DNA of 64,000 nt from Pseudomonas parafulva (GTDB taxonomy: Bacteria > Pseudomonadota > Gammaproteobacteria > Pseudomonadales > Pseudomonadaceae), in contig NZ_CP009747.1 in assembly GCF_000800255.1 (NCBI RefSeq), positions 496,001 to 560,000 on the forward strand. The letters are read 5' to 3'. This document shows positions 18,957 through 27,818 of the stretch, in pieces (positions within the stretch are counted from its first letter, which is position 1; each line of letters opens with the position of its first letter). The position numbers and the translations under genes were made by a program. The notes under the pieces were generated by a model. It worked only from the letters and a program-made list of their open reading frames with translations, did not search any database and was not told where the DNA came from.

Positions 18957-19627
18957 ACGGTGATCCTTTTTTGCAGGCGCTTGACCAACCAGGAGGCGGA
19001 GAAACTGATGATGAAGTACACGACACCGGCAAAGATCAGGAACTCGTGGGAGCGCCCGATGATGTCGCCGTTGGCGCGTGCCGAGTTGAGGAAGTCGATC
19101 AGACCCACGGTGTATACCAGCGAGGTGTCCTGGAACAGGATGATGCTCTGCTGCAGCAGCAACGGAGTCATCTTGCGAAATGCCTGGGGCAGGATGATCA
19201 GGCGCATGCACTGTCCGTAGGACATCCCCAGGGCTTGGGCGGCGCCCATCTGGCCTTTGGAGATCGACTGCACACCGGCGCGCACGATTTCGCAGAAGTA
19301 GGCAGCCTCGAACATCATGAAGGCCACGACGCAGGAGGTGAAGGCGCCGATCGGGGTGTCTTCACCGGTGATCCAGCGCAACACGAAGGGCACGGCCAGG
19401 TAGAACCAGGTGATTACCAGCAGCAGTGGGATCGAGCGGAAGTAGTTGACATAGGCCCCTGCCAGGTTGGCCATCAGCTTGCTCGAGGACAGGCGCATCA
19501 GCGCCAGCAAGGTGCCCAGCACGATACCGCCGACCACGCCCATGACCATCAGTTGCAGGGTGATCAGCATGCCATCCCACAGGGCTGGCAGTGCGGGGAT
19601 GATTTCACTGAAATCCAGGTCCATCAT
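18953..19627 (-). CDS. aatM: AatM, glutamate/aspartate ABC transporter permease
   Basis: 224 residues, HisM/GltK-type permease with about five hydrophobic segments and the EAA loop [20 protein letters not shown] followed by LGMSYGQ. It forms the channel with AatQ. Two tandem ATGs (19627 and 19624) are possible; the first overlaps the aatQ stop by 4 bp, matching the coupling used throughout this operon. It is followed by the overlapping aatP. Confidence 0.93.
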   Translation of the reverse strand: MMDLDFSEIIPALPALWDGMLITLQLMVMGVVGGIVLGTLLALMRLSSSKLMANLAGAYVNYFRSIPLLLVITWFYLAVPFVLRWITGEDTPIGAFTSCVVAFMMFEAAYFCEIVRAGVQSISKGQMGAAQALGMSYGQCMRLIILPQAFRKMTPLLLQQSIILFQDTSLVYTVGLIDFLNSARANGDIIGRSHEFLIFAGVVYFIISFSASWLVKRLQKRITV

Positions 19628-20370
19628 TTACCTCCCACGGAAATCAGGCCCGGCACGGCGACTTTCCTCTCGATCAAGCGCATGAGCAGCATCAAGCTCA
19701 TGTTCAAGGTGAAGTAGATCAGCGTGGCCAGGGTAAAGGCCTCGAACAGGTTGGCGGAGAACTCGGCGGTTTGCTTGGTCTGTGCCAGCAACTCCATCAG
19801 ACCGATCAGCGACGCTACCGACGAATTCTTGAACACGTTGAGGAATTCGGAAGTGAGCGGCGGGATGATGATCCGATAGGCTTGCGGCAGCAGCACGTTC
19901 ATGTAGATCTGCGTCAGGCTGAAGCCCATCGCCCGCCCGGCCGATTCCTGTCCGCGGGGCAGGGCCTGGATGCCGGTGCGTACCTGCTCGCACACGCGCG
20001 CGGCGGTGAACAGGCCCAGGCAGATGACTACGCTGATCAGTGCCGAGGTGGTCGGGTTGAGATCCTGCTTGAACCATTCCTGCAGGCCTTCGGGCAGCAG
20101 GTCCGGTACCAGGAAGTACCAGATGAACAACTGCACCAGCAGCGGTACGTTGCGGAACAGTTCCACATAAGCGGTGGCGATGCCCGATACGAGGCGATTC
20201 GGCACGGTACGCATCACGCCCAGCAGCGATCCCAGCAGCAAGGCGATGATCCAGGCTGAAACGGCGATGGCAATGGTCCAGCCCAGACCGGTGATGTACC
20301 AGTCCAGGTAGATTTCGTCGCCCACGCCGGTGGACTTGAAGAAAACGCCCCAGTCCCAGTTGTAATTCAT
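19624..20370 (-). CDS. aatQ: AatQ, glutamate/aspartate ABC transporter permease
   Basis: 248 residues, GltJ-type permease. Start MNYNWDWGVFFKSTG, several hydrophobic helices and the conserved loop ARVCEQVRTGIQALPRGQ then ESAGRAMGFSLTQ for coupling to the ATPase. It overlaps aatM by 4 bp. It is separated from aatJ by 147 bp containing a strong stem-loop, which probably sets binding protein above permease expression. Confidence 0.94.
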   Translation of the reverse strand: MNYNWDWGVFFKSTGVGDEIYLDWYITGLGWTIAIAVSAWIIALLLGSLLGVMRTVPNRLVSGIATAYVELFRNVPLLVQLFIWYFLVPDLLPEGLQEWFKQDLNPTTSALISVVICLGLFTAARVCEQVRTGIQALPRGQESAGRAMGFSLTQIYMNVLLPQAYRIIIPPLTSEFLNVFKNSSVASLIGLMELLAQTKQTAEFSANLFEAFTLATLIYFTLNMSLMLLMRLIERKVAVPGLISVGGK

Positions 20371-20403
20371 CGGGATTTCCCCTCAGACGGTTGTTTCACG
20401 GGC

Positions 20404-20447
20404 ACCTTTGAACTTCCAAGGGCGCAGGCGCCCTTGGAAGTAAAGGT
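20404..20447 (-). terminator. Strong stem-loop between aatJ and aatQ
   Basis: CTTCCAAGGGCG (20413-20424) and CGCCCTTGGAAG (20429-20440) form a perfect 12-bp stem with a 4-base loop. ACCTTT/AAAGGT extends it after a small internal loop (20404-20409 with 20442-20447). There is no U-tract, so it fits a partial terminator or 3'-end stabiliser that enriches aatJ mRNA over aatQMP, as is common for binding-protein operons. Confidence 0.7.
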
Positions 20448-20517
20448 TAGACACTAATGAGTGGCCTGTCGGATCGATTGCGGTGCGTTGGAGCACCAGG
20501 CCACTAGCTACTGGAGG

Positions 20518-21435
20518 TCAGGACTTCTTTTCGTCCGCAGCCTTGTCGGTAGGCTCGGCAATCAGCTTTTTCAGTTCGTCGCTCATTGGGAATTGCAGGT
20601 TCAGACCCTTCGGCGGAATCGGCTGCTCGAACCATTTGTTGTAGCTCTTCTCGACAGCGCCCGACTTGTAGTAGGCAATGATGGCGTCGTCGACTGCTTT
20701 TTTGAACTGGGGATCGTCCTTACGCACCATGCAACCATAGATTTCGTAGGATTGCGGGGTGCCAGTAATGACCCAGTCGGTCGGTTTCTTGGCCTTGGCC
20801 ATCTCGCCGGCCAGCAGGGCGTCGTCCATCATGAAGGCGACTGCACGACCGCTTTCGAGCATGTTGAAGGCTTCACCGTGGTCCTTGGCGGAGATCACGT
20901 TCATCTTCATGTTTTTCTCGGCGTTCATCGCTTTGAGCAGACGCTCAGAGGTGGTGCCCGCGGTGGTGACGACGTTCTTGCCCGCCAGGTCCGGGAAGTC
21001 TTTGTACGCCGGCTGACCGTCCTTGACCTTGGTCAGCAAGCGAGTGCCGACTTCGAAGATGCCCACGGTAAAGCCAACTTGTTGCTGGCGTTCGACGTTG
21101 TTGGTGGTGGAGCCGCACTCCAGGTCAACGGTGCCGTTCTGCACCAGCGGGATGCGGTTCTGGGAAGTGACGAGCTTGTAATCGACCTTGATATCGGTGC
21201 CCAGCTGCTTTTTCAGCGCCTCGACCACGGCCAGTTGGACATCATGGGAGTAACCCTGAGGAACGGTGCCGCCCGTCAGGTACGAGAAGGGAATGGAAGA
21301 GTCGCGATGACCCAGGCTGATGGTGCCGGAATCCTTGATCTTCTTGAGCGTGCCGGTCAGCTCTTCAGCCATGACCGGCGAAGCGATGACGGCGGCGGCG
21401 ATTGCAGCGCCCAGCAATTGACGAACGATACGCAT
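20518..21435 (-). CDS. aatJ: AatJ, glutamate/aspartate periplasmic binding protein
   Basis: 305 residues, family 3 solute-binding protein. The signal peptide starts MRIVRQLLGAAIAAAVIAS, with cleavage near VMAEE. Mature motifs include LKKIKDSGTISLGHRDSSIP, FSYLTGGTVPQGYSHDV and a domain-crossover segment with GTTSERLLKA. It captures acidic amino acids for AatQMP. The ATG at 21435 is preceded by GAGGAAAA. It is first in aatJQMP and is driven by the sigma-54 promoter at 21534-21549. Confidence 0.95.
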   Translation of the reverse strand: MRIVRQLLGAAIAAAVIASPVMAEELTGTLKKIKDSGTISLGHRDSSIPFSYLTGGTVPQGYSHDVQLAVVEALKKQLGTDIKVDYKLVTSQNRIPLVQNGTVDLECGSTTNNVERQQQVGFTVGIFEVGTRLLTKVKDGQPAYKDFPDLAGKNVVTTAGTTSERLLKAMNAEKNMKMNVISAKDHGEAFNMLESGRAVAFMMDDALLAGEMAKAKKPTDWVITGTPQSYEIYGCMVRKDDPQFKKAVDDAIIAYYKSGAVEKSYNKWFEQPIPPKGLNLQFPMSDELKKLIAEPTDKAADEKKS

Positions 21436-21533
21436 CAAATTTTCCTCGACGTTTGTTTTTCTTATGGAGCCGTTGGCGGACTCTTCGTTCAACGAACACA
21501 CCGTGGGGGAGGGTGTTCGGCTTTTAAGTGTAG

Positions 21534-21549
21534 AGCATGACTCGTGCCA
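21534..21549 (-). promoter_or_regulatory. Sigma-54 (-24/-12) promoter of aatJQMP
   Basis: The minus strand reads TGGCACGAGTCATGCT, matching the sigma-54 consensus TGGCACGNNNNTTGCW at every defined base but one. The GG and GC dinucleotides have the required spacing. Transcription would start near 21522, giving a leader of about 87 nt before the aatJ ATG. Two AauR-type sites lie 76-135 bp further upstream, at the usual distance for an enhancer-binding protein. Confidence 0.85.
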
Positions 21550-21624
21550 AACTCAGATATCGATCATAACGTCTGAATTTACTTGGCTTAAGTCTTTTCT
21601 GGATCGCCAGATGAACAGTCCGTG

Positions 21625-21638
21625 TGCGGTTTTCCGAA
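21625..21638. promoter_or_regulatory. AauR binding site 1 (one mismatch)
   Basis: TGCGG-TTTT-CCGAA matches the reported AauR inverted repeat TTCGG-N4-CCGAA at 9 of 10 positions. Its start is 31 bp from that of the perfect site at 21656-21669, about three helical turns, so both sites face the same side of the DNA. Confidence 0.6.
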
Positions 21639-21651
21639 TAGGGTGTGCTTG

Positions 21652-21673
21652 CTCGTTCGGAATGCCGAACGAG
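21652..21673. promoter_or_regulatory. AauR binding site 2 (perfect inverted repeat)
   Basis: CTCGTTCGG (21652-21660), AATG, CCGAACGAG (21665-21673): a perfect 9-bp inverted repeat whose core is exactly TTCGG-N4-CCGAA, the motif I recall for AauR in P. putida. It lies about 105 bp upstream of the sigma-54 promoter and about 92 bp from the divergent NEL-protein start. Confidence 0.75.
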
Positions 21674-21764
21674 AAGGTTGGTGGCCAAGTGGGTATTAGC
21701 TGATTACCACCAGGGTCTGCCCAGAAGCGGGTGTGCTGATGGACACCACCAGCGAGACGCAACC

Positions 21765-24700
21765 ATGACCCCTGTTCTGCATCCTGAATCCGTCGATACC
21801 TTCATCGCCTCTCGTTTGCCGCCTTGGTTAACCCAGGCAGGTCTCGATCAGTTCACACTCTACCGCCGTGCCTTGTTCACCCACCGGGCGTCTGCCGAGC
21901 GTCTGGCGGCACTGCTCGACAGCATCCCAACGCTCGACGACTTCGCCGAACAGCGGCTGGGCCAAGCGCTCAAGGCCAGGGGCGTGCCTCAGACCGACCT
22001 GCGTCGTTCCTGCGTACGCATCACCCGGCAGGTCAAGGCGCCTTCGGTCGGTACCGCTCTGCCGGGGCCGGTATATCCGGTGGTGTCGCAGCAAAGCTTG
22101 CTCGGCGCGGCGTTGCACAATTTTCATGTGGCGGAGACCCGTCCACATTTCATGCGCACTGGGCAATTGCTGGACCCCCAGGGCAAGCCTCTGCCGTTGG
22201 GGCTGGAGGCTTTCGCTGGGCTGTGTCGTCAGGTGGACATCGGCAAAGCCTACCAGGCGCGACTAGAGCAATGCCTGCGCCCGGCCGATGTTCCTGGGCA
22301 GCCCCCCGGAGAGGGGCGCAGGGTCGTGAATCGTGTCTTCGAGGAGAGCTGGCGTGCCAGCCTGGAGTTGGCCGTGCGTACGGCCAGGTTGAAAGACGAG
22401 CTGGACGAGACCCGCTACCTGCAACTCCTCCCGCTGTTCGCGCGCCCCCCCGTCGTGCCGACATTGCCAGTGATGCTCACGACGTGCCAGCCCTACCTGC
22501 TCGGCAAGTGCCTGCGAGGCGTGGTGGGCATCGAGGTTCGGGATGTCGGAAAAACCGAGCTCAGCGCGGTGTTGATCTGGATTGCAAACGATCCTGAGCG
22601 TCCGATGAGCTGCCATCGGTCCTGGGACGCCTTCTACCGCGCCCAGGCCGAACGTCTTCGACAGGTCGGTTATCAGCGCTTCTTCCAGCATTTGGTCAGC
22701 CTGCGTGATCGCCCACAGTTCCTCAGCGTGCTGAGAGCACGGCTGGCCAAGCTCGACGCATCGCAGGCCGATCATCTGGATGGTCGCGCCCTGCCGCTGG
22801 CAGAACCGCTGTTTTCCCACTTACGCCAGCAGCAGATCGATACCCTCTTCGACGACGCGCGATTGCTGGCGGTACCCACGGGTGACGAGGACGAGGAAGA
22901 CCGGCAGCAACGTCTGCAAAGCTACTTATCGTTGGGCATGGACTTGGTAGGCATGGCAGGGTTCTTCGTTCCGCTGCTGGGTCAGGCGCTACTGGTGGTT
23001 GGCGTGGCGCAGATCGCCAATGACATTTATGAGGGGTACGAGGACTGGCAGATCGGTGACCGCAAAGGGGCCATCGACCATGCATTGAGTATTGCCGAGC
23101 AAGTGGTGATTGGCGCTGTGGTGTCGGTAGGCGGCGCTGCTGTGGCACAGCGGCTGCCGCGCCTGGACTTCGTCGACGCCCTGGCACCGGTACGCCTGGA
23201 TGATGGCCAGGTGCGGTTAATGGATCCGCAACTGGCCGGCTACTACCGGCCGGAGGCTGCTCAAGCGATCGCGGTGGGGCAAAGCCGCTTCGGGCTTGCG
23301 TTCGAAGAGGGTGGAGATTCGGCACGTATCGTTCATCCATCACGCCCCGAGGCATACCCTCCGCGCGTGTCGAGCAATGGCGCGTCCGGCTGGCGACACG
23401 AGCTTGAGCGGCCACAGCATTGGCAAGGCGCTCGTGAGTTGCTGAGCCGATTTGGCGACGGCTTCGGCGACATTCCCGATACAGTGGCCGAGGATGTACT
23501 ACAGATCACAGGTATGAGTCAGGATCAATTGCGTCGCCTGCATCTGGAGAGCGCGCCGGCGCCGGCCCGGCTGGCCGATCTGGTAGACCTGCTTCGTCTG
23601 CACCAAGCTCAGCCGGATGCCGGGATGGCTGCACTGGAGGAACAACAGTTCTTGCGCCAACGTCCGAGCTCGACCCATGAACGTCTGCTCAAGGACAGTT
23701 TTCCAGGACTCACGCTGCGCTGCATCCAGGAACTGCTGGAGCGGTCGGGCACCGCGGATATCGAACGGCTGACCAGCGCCGGACGCGTGCCTCTCTCGCT
23801 CGCCGAGCACGCGCGCTGGGCCTTGCGCCAGCGCCGACTGGATCGCGCCTGTGCGGGGTTGCGCTGGCCATGGGCGAGCTCTGCGGACAGTGAGCAACTG
23901 GCGCTGGGGCTGCTGGATCAGCATGCGCCCTGGCCGGACTCTGTGCGTGTCGAAGTGCGCGACACGACCGCGCAAGGCCCGTTGTTGGCCAGTCATGGCT
24001 CTCTGCAGGCGTCGGAGCTGCTGACGGTCGTCCGCGCAGCCGATGGCTATCGAGTGCAGGGCACCGACGCCCCTTCGAATCACGTGATCGGTGCATTATT
24101 GAGCCGGCTGACTACGCAGCAGCGCAGCGTTCTGGGCCAAAGTGCGTCCAGCGAAGCGGCGCTATTGGCCAAGGTCACTCACGCTATCGATCGTGAACGC
24201 GCTGCATCGATACTGGGCATGAAGGGTGACCGGGCTGGCTTCGCGCCACCCCGTCGATTCGCCGACGGTCGGCTGGGCTACCCGCTCAGCGGGCGTGCCG
24301 GGGGAGATCGACAGGCGATACGACGCGGTATTCATCAGATTTATCCAACGCTCGATGCCCTGCAACTGGATGCCTATCTGGAGTCCTTGGGTCAGCAGCG
24401 GGTGGGCCTTTGGGAGCATTATGCGCAGTTGCAAGACCAGTTGGGCCGGCTGCGCCAGGCGCTGGCGAGTTGGCAGAGAAACTGGTCGAATCCGCTCGAT
24501 GCGCTCAGGCGTCGCCGCGTGGCCACGTCGATTCGCCGTAGCTGGCGACGCAAAGTCACCGATCAGGCGGAGGACTTCGTACTGCTCATCGATGGCGAGT
24601 CGGTCGGCAGCCTGCCTCGCTTGCCCTCAGACGTGAGCTTTGCGCACATACGCCGTCTGCGCCTGCGCAACATGGCGCTCGAAGACATCGACAACGGATT

Positions 24701-26051
24701 TCTCGGGCGCTTCGAGAGGTTGATCGAGCTGGATCTGAGCGCCAATCGGCTGCAGGCCATTCCACAGGCCATCGAGCAGATGCCCCGACTTCGCGAGCTA
24801 CGTCTGGCCAACAACCGCATCAGCCTGACGGCTGCTGGCGAACGCACCTTGTCAATGCTGCACGAGCTGGAGGTGCTTGACCTGAGCCACAATCCGCTGG
24901 GGCGTGCTCCGGCACTCACGCAGTTGCGACGTCTGCGCGAAGTGCGCCTGCGCGATGCCGGTCTCAATGCGCTGCCCGAGCAGGTCAGTTGGCGCGGTAG
25001 GGTGGACGTGCGTGACAACCAGATTCGCCAGTTGCGCGAGGATTTGCGTCAGTTGCGCGACCAGCTAGAGCGAACGGCGCTACATGACAATCCTCTGAAC
25101 GAGGCCAGCGAGGCTTTGGCCGACCAGGCGGCGGGGATTGCGTCCGGGGTTCGCGGCAGCCCGTCGTTCCGGCATGCTCCCGTGGACATCGCGTTGCGCG
25201 ATGCGTGGGTTGGCGATGTCAGTGCGCAACTGCGCGACAGGCGCCGTGCGATCTGGGCGGCGTTACAGGGGGAAGCGGAATCGGTAGACCTGTTTCGGTT
25301 TCTCGCCGACCTGCTCGAGAGTGAAGAGGCCGAGTCCTACCCCCAGTACTACCGCAAACGCGTATGGCAGATCCTGCAAGCGTGCGAACAGCACACGGCA
25401 CTGCGTCAACGGTTGTTTCTGGAGGCGGCAGGGCCTGGCACCTGTGAGGATCGCTTGACATTGGTGCTCGAGCAGATGGAGATCGCCGTCATGGCCCAAG
25501 GTGTCCTGGCTGCGGGCAACGCAACTGAATCAGAAGCGAATCTGGTCGCGCTTGGCCGGGGGCTGTTCCGCCTCGACGAAGTCGATCGCATTGCCTCGCG
25601 GCATATCGTGCGCATGCGCGAGGAACCCATGGCGGTGGTGGACGAGATCGAGGTGCGCTTGTATTACCGGCAGAGGTTGCTCAGGCCGCTGGCATTACCG
25701 ATCAATGCTGACGAAATGTATTACGAAAGCTTCGCAAACGTCACCACCAGCCACCTTTCGGCGGCGCAGCAGGAGGTGCTGGCTGCAGAAACGCCCAGGG
25801 TCCTGGCTGAATCGATTGCTCAACGACCTTTCTGGGGCGAGCAGATGCGCGTCCTGCACCCGCAGCGCTTCGACGCGCTGGCAGACCAGTTCCATGGTCG
25901 GATGGAAGCGTTGGAGGCGCAGGTCGAGCGTCACGCGATCGACGAGTGGACATATGAACTGCGCAGCAGGGGGCTCAAGTACGAGTACGAGATAGCCGAG
26001 AGCAGATTGTTGCGCACGATGGCAGAGCAGGCCCTGCGACGTCTGCAGTGA
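21765..26051 (+). CDS. Large LRR protein with C-terminal NEL-type E3 ubiquitin ligase domain
   Basis: 1428 residues. The N-terminal ~900 residues resemble the DUF6543 (dermonecrotic-toxin-like) region of large Pseudomonas LRR proteins, with a hydrophobic stretch near 388-470 (LGMDLVGMAGFFVPLLGQAL; VVIGAVVSVGGAAVAQ). Leucine-rich repeats follow at about 964-1090 (LIELDLSANRLQAIP, LRELRLANNRISL, LEVLDLSHNPLG). The C-terminal NEL domain (about 1140-1428) has the catalytic CxD motif at C1227-E-D1229 in GPGTCEDRLTLVLEQM, as in IpaH/SspH ligases. Such proteins ubiquitinate eukaryotic host proteins. No signal peptide and no secretion system is visible here. Start chosen at ATG 21765 after GAGACG; the upstream extension lacks family character. 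Confidence 0.88.
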   Translation: MTPVLHPESVDTFIASRLPPWLTQAGLDQFTLYRRALFTHRASAERLAALLDSIPTLDDFAEQRLGQALKARGVPQTDLRRSCVRITRQVKAPSVGTALPGPVYPVVSQQSLLGAALHNFHVAETRPHFMRTGQLLDPQGKPLPLGLEAFAGLCRQVDIGKAYQARLEQCLRPADVPGQPPGEGRRVVNRVFEESWRASLELAVRTARLKDELDETRYLQLLPLFARPPVVPTLPVMLTTCQPYLLGKCLRGVVGIEVRDVGKTELSAVLIWIANDPERPMSCHRSWDAFYRAQAERLRQVGYQRFFQHLVSLRDRPQFLSVLRARLAKLDASQADHLDGRALPLAEPLFSHLRQQQIDTLFDDARLLAVPTGDEDEEDRQQRLQSYLSLGMDLVGMAGFFVPLLGQALLVVGVAQIANDIYEGYEDWQIGDRKGAIDHALSIAEQVVIGAVVSVGGAAVAQRLPRLDFVDALAPVRLDDGQVRLMDPQLAGYYRPEAAQAIAVGQSRFGLAFEEGGDSARIVHPSRPEAYPPRVSSNGASGWRHELERPQHWQGARELLSRFGDGFGDIPDTVAEDVLQITGMSQDQLRRLHLESAPAPARLADLVDLLRLHQAQPDAGMAALEEQQFLRQRPSSTHERLLKDSFPGLTLRCIQELLERSGTADIERLTSAGRVPLSLAEHARWALRQRRLDRACAGLRWPWASSADSEQLALGLLDQHAPWPDSVRVEVRDTTAQGPLLASHGSLQASELLTVVRAADGYRVQGTDAPSNHVIGALLSRLTTQQRSVLGQSASSEAALLAKVTHAIDRERAASILGMKGDRAGFAPPRRFADGRLGYPLSGRAGGDRQAIRRGIHQIYPTLDALQLDAYLESLGQQRVGLWEHYAQLQDQLGRLRQALASWQRNWSNPLDALRRRRVATSIRRSWRRKVTDQAEDFVLLIDGESVGSLPRLPSDVSFAHIRRLRLRNMALEDIDNGFLGRFERLIELDLSANRLQAIPQAIEQMPRLRELRLANNRISLTAAGERTLSMLHELEVLDLSHNPLGRAPALTQLRRLREVRLRDAGLNALPEQVSWRGRVDVRDNQIRQLREDLRQLRDQLERTALHDNPLNEASEALADQAAGIASGVRGSPSFRHAPVDIALRDAWVGDVSAQLRDRRRAIWAALQGEAESVDLFRFLADLLESEEAESYPQYYRKRVWQILQACEQHTALRQRLFLEAAGPGTCEDRLTLVLEQMEIAVMAQGVLAAGNATESEANLVALGRGLFRLDEVDRIASRHIVRMREEPMAVVDEIEVRLYYRQRLLRPLALPINADEMYYESFANVTTSHLSAAQQEVLAAETPRVLAESIAQRPFWGEQMRVLHPQRFDALADQFHGRMEALEAQVERHAIDEWTYELRSRGLKYEYEIAESRLLRTMAEQALRRLQ

Positions 26052-26065
26052 TGTCGCCCGAGCCG

Positions 26066-26088
26066 GGGCCGGTCATGAGTCCCGGCCC
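26066..26088. terminator. Weak stem-loop between the convergent NEL gene and glpD
   Basis: GGGCCGG (26066-26072) and CCGGCCC (26082-26088) pair over 7 GC base pairs with a 9-base loop. It lies in the 44-bp gap between the two converging stop codons. No T-tract follows on either side, so intrinsic termination is uncertain. Confidence 0.35.
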
Positions 26089-26095
26089 GCGGAAT

Positions 26096-27622
26096 TCAGG
26101 CGGCTGCCCGATGAAGTCTGTGTTGTAGATAGTCGGCCAAAGCCTGTTGCTCGGCGGGGGTGGTGAACAAACCCAGCTTGGTTCGACGCCAGAGGATGTC
26201 GTCAGCGGACACCGCCCACTCTTGCTCGCACAGATAATCCACCTCGCGGGCGAACAGGCCGCCGCCGATGGCCTGGCCAAGATCGTCCGGCCCCTGCACA
26301 TCCTGCAGCAAACGCCAGACACGGTTGCCATAGGTGACCGCCCAGCGCTTGGCGATGTCCTGTGCCAGCCAGCCGTGGGCCGCCAACAGGGCTTGCACCA
26401 ACGCTTGCACGCTGGTCATGTCCTCACCGCCGGGCAGCGCCGAGGTGGCGGTCCAACTGCCGCGCATCTGGGGAAAGAACGGCTTGAGTTCGGCCATCGC
26501 CGACTCGGCCAGTTTGCGGTAGGTGGTCAGCTTGCCGCCGAACACCGACAGCAGAGGCGCCTGATCGGCGTGGCGTGACAGTGCCAAGGTGTAGTCACGG
26601 GTGACTGCCGAGGGGTTGTCGGACTCGTCGTTGCACAGCGGGCGCACGCCGGAGTAGGTGTGCTGGATGTCGACACGCGATAGCTGATGGTTGAAATGGG
26701 CATTGACCACGTTCAGCAGGTAATCGGTCTCGGCCTCGGTGATCGCAACTTGCGCCGGATCGCCGCTGTATTCGCGGTCGGTGGTGCCGATCAGGGTGAA
26801 ACGGTCCAGATAGGGGATGCAGAAGACGATACGCTGATCTTCGTTTTGCAGGATGTAGGCCTGCTCACCTTCGTACAAGCGCGGCACGATCAGGTGGCTA
26901 CCTTGGATCAGGCGAATGCCGTAGGGCGCGTCCAGTTTCAGATCGTCCTTGATGAAGCTGGCCACCCAAGGGCCGGCGGCATTGACCAGCGCGCGGGCCC
27001 GAATGCTCTGCAGACGACCGTCGGCATGCTGCAACTCCACCTGCCACACGCCATCGACGCGCTCGGCGCGCAGGCAGCGGGTGCGGGTCTGGATAGTCGC
27101 TCCTTGCTCACGGGCGGCCATGGCGTTGAGCACCACCAGGCGGGCATCGTCGACCCAGCAGTCGGCATATTCGAAACCGCGGCTGATCTCGGGCTTGAGC
27201 GGGTAGCCCGGACCGAAGCGCAGGCTGCGCGAGGCGCCCAGGCGTTTGCGCTTGCCGAGGTGATCGTAGAGGAACAGGCCGGCGCGAATCATCCAGGCCG
27301 GGCGCAGGTGCGGGCGGTGTGGCAGGACGAAGCGCATGGGCTTGACGATATGCGGCGCCTTGGCCAGCAACACTTCGCGCTCGGCCAAGGCTTCGCGGAC
27401 CAGACGGAATTCGTAGTGTTCCAGGTAGCGCAGGCCACCGTGAATGAGCTTGCTGCTGGCCGAGGAGGTGTGCTGAGCCAGGTCGTCCCGCTCGCAGAGA
27501 AACACCTTCAGGCCACGCCCGGCAGCGTCCGCCGCGATGCCGACGCCATTGATGCCGCCGCCGATCACGGCAAGGTCATAGCACTCTGCGGGGGTCGATG
27601 GGGTCTGTGGGGACTGGGACAC
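26096..27622 (-). CDS. glpD: GlpD, aerobic glycerol-3-phosphate dehydrogenase
   Basis: 508 residues. N-terminal FAD Rossmann motif LAVIGGGINGVGIAADAAGR, SSKLIHGGLRYLEHYEF and GTTDREYSGDPAQV are diagnostic. It oxidises sn-glycerol-3-phosphate to dihydroxyacetone phosphate at the inner membrane and passes electrons to quinone. The start is the GTG at 27622 because AGGAGG lies 8 nt upstream; an ATG at 27664 would add 14 non-conserved residues. GlpR operators lie directly upstream. It is the last gene of the glp group. Confidence 0.95.
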   Translation of the reverse strand: MSQSPQTPSTPAECYDLAVIGGGINGVGIAADAAGRGLKVFLCERDDLAQHTSSASSKLIHGGLRYLEHYEFRLVREALAEREVLLAKAPHIVKPMRFVLPHRPHLRPAWMIRAGLFLYDHLGKRKRLGASRSLRFGPGYPLKPEISRGFEYADCWVDDARLVVLNAMAAREQGATIQTRTRCLRAERVDGVWQVELQHADGRLQSIRARALVNAAGPWVASFIKDDLKLDAPYGIRLIQGSHLIVPRLYEGEQAYILQNEDQRIVFCIPYLDRFTLIGTTDREYSGDPAQVAITEAETDYLLNVVNAHFNHQLSRVDIQHTYSGVRPLCNDESDNPSAVTRDYTLALSRHADQAPLLSVFGGKLTTYRKLAESAMAELKPFFPQMRGSWTATSALPGGEDMTSVQALVQALLAAHGWLAQDIAKRWAVTYGNRVWRLLQDVQGPDDLGQAIGGGLFAREVDYLCEQEWAVSADDILWRRTKLGLFTTPAEQQALADYLQHRLHRAAA

Positions 27623-27658
27623 GGGCAAGGCCTCCTGGGCACGGCTCACAGCGAATGT

Positions 27659-27684
27659 GAACATCGATGTTCGTTTGCGAAAAT
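27659..27684. promoter_or_regulatory. GlpR operator upstream of glpD
   Basis: ATGTTCGTTTGCGAAAAT (27667-27684) closely matches the E. coli GlpR operator pattern ATGTTCG-N4-CGAACAT. It overlaps a perfect 14-bp palindrome, GAACATCGATGTTC (27659-27672). It lies 37-62 bp upstream of the glpD GTG. GlpR is encoded next to it and would repress glpD without glycerol-3-phosphate. Confidence 0.7.
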
Positions 27685-27752
27685 ACTAGCGCAACAAAAC
27701 GGCCCTTTCCAGTCGCGATCAATAGAAAATACTGATCGCTTACGGACTAAAT

Positions 27753-27768
27753 GAACATTTGTGAACAT
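27753..27768. promoter_or_regulatory. Paired GAACAT half-sites, possible second GlpR operator
   Basis: GAACAT at 27753-27758 and again at 27763-27768, exactly 10 bp apart (one helical turn). The same hexamer forms half of the palindrome at 27659-27672. Two spaced clusters upstream of glpD could support GlpR looping. Assignment rests on half-site similarity only. Confidence 0.35.
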
Positions 27769-27818
27769 GAGATGACGGCCGCGCCGGGTCGTCCCCGGCG
27801 GGCGCCGTCCAGGAAGGC

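Noticed and set aside
21436..21764. Possible small gene in the aatJ/NEL gap
   Set aside because: The open frame at 21464-21703 covers the sigma-54 promoter and AauR sites and has no credible start signal.
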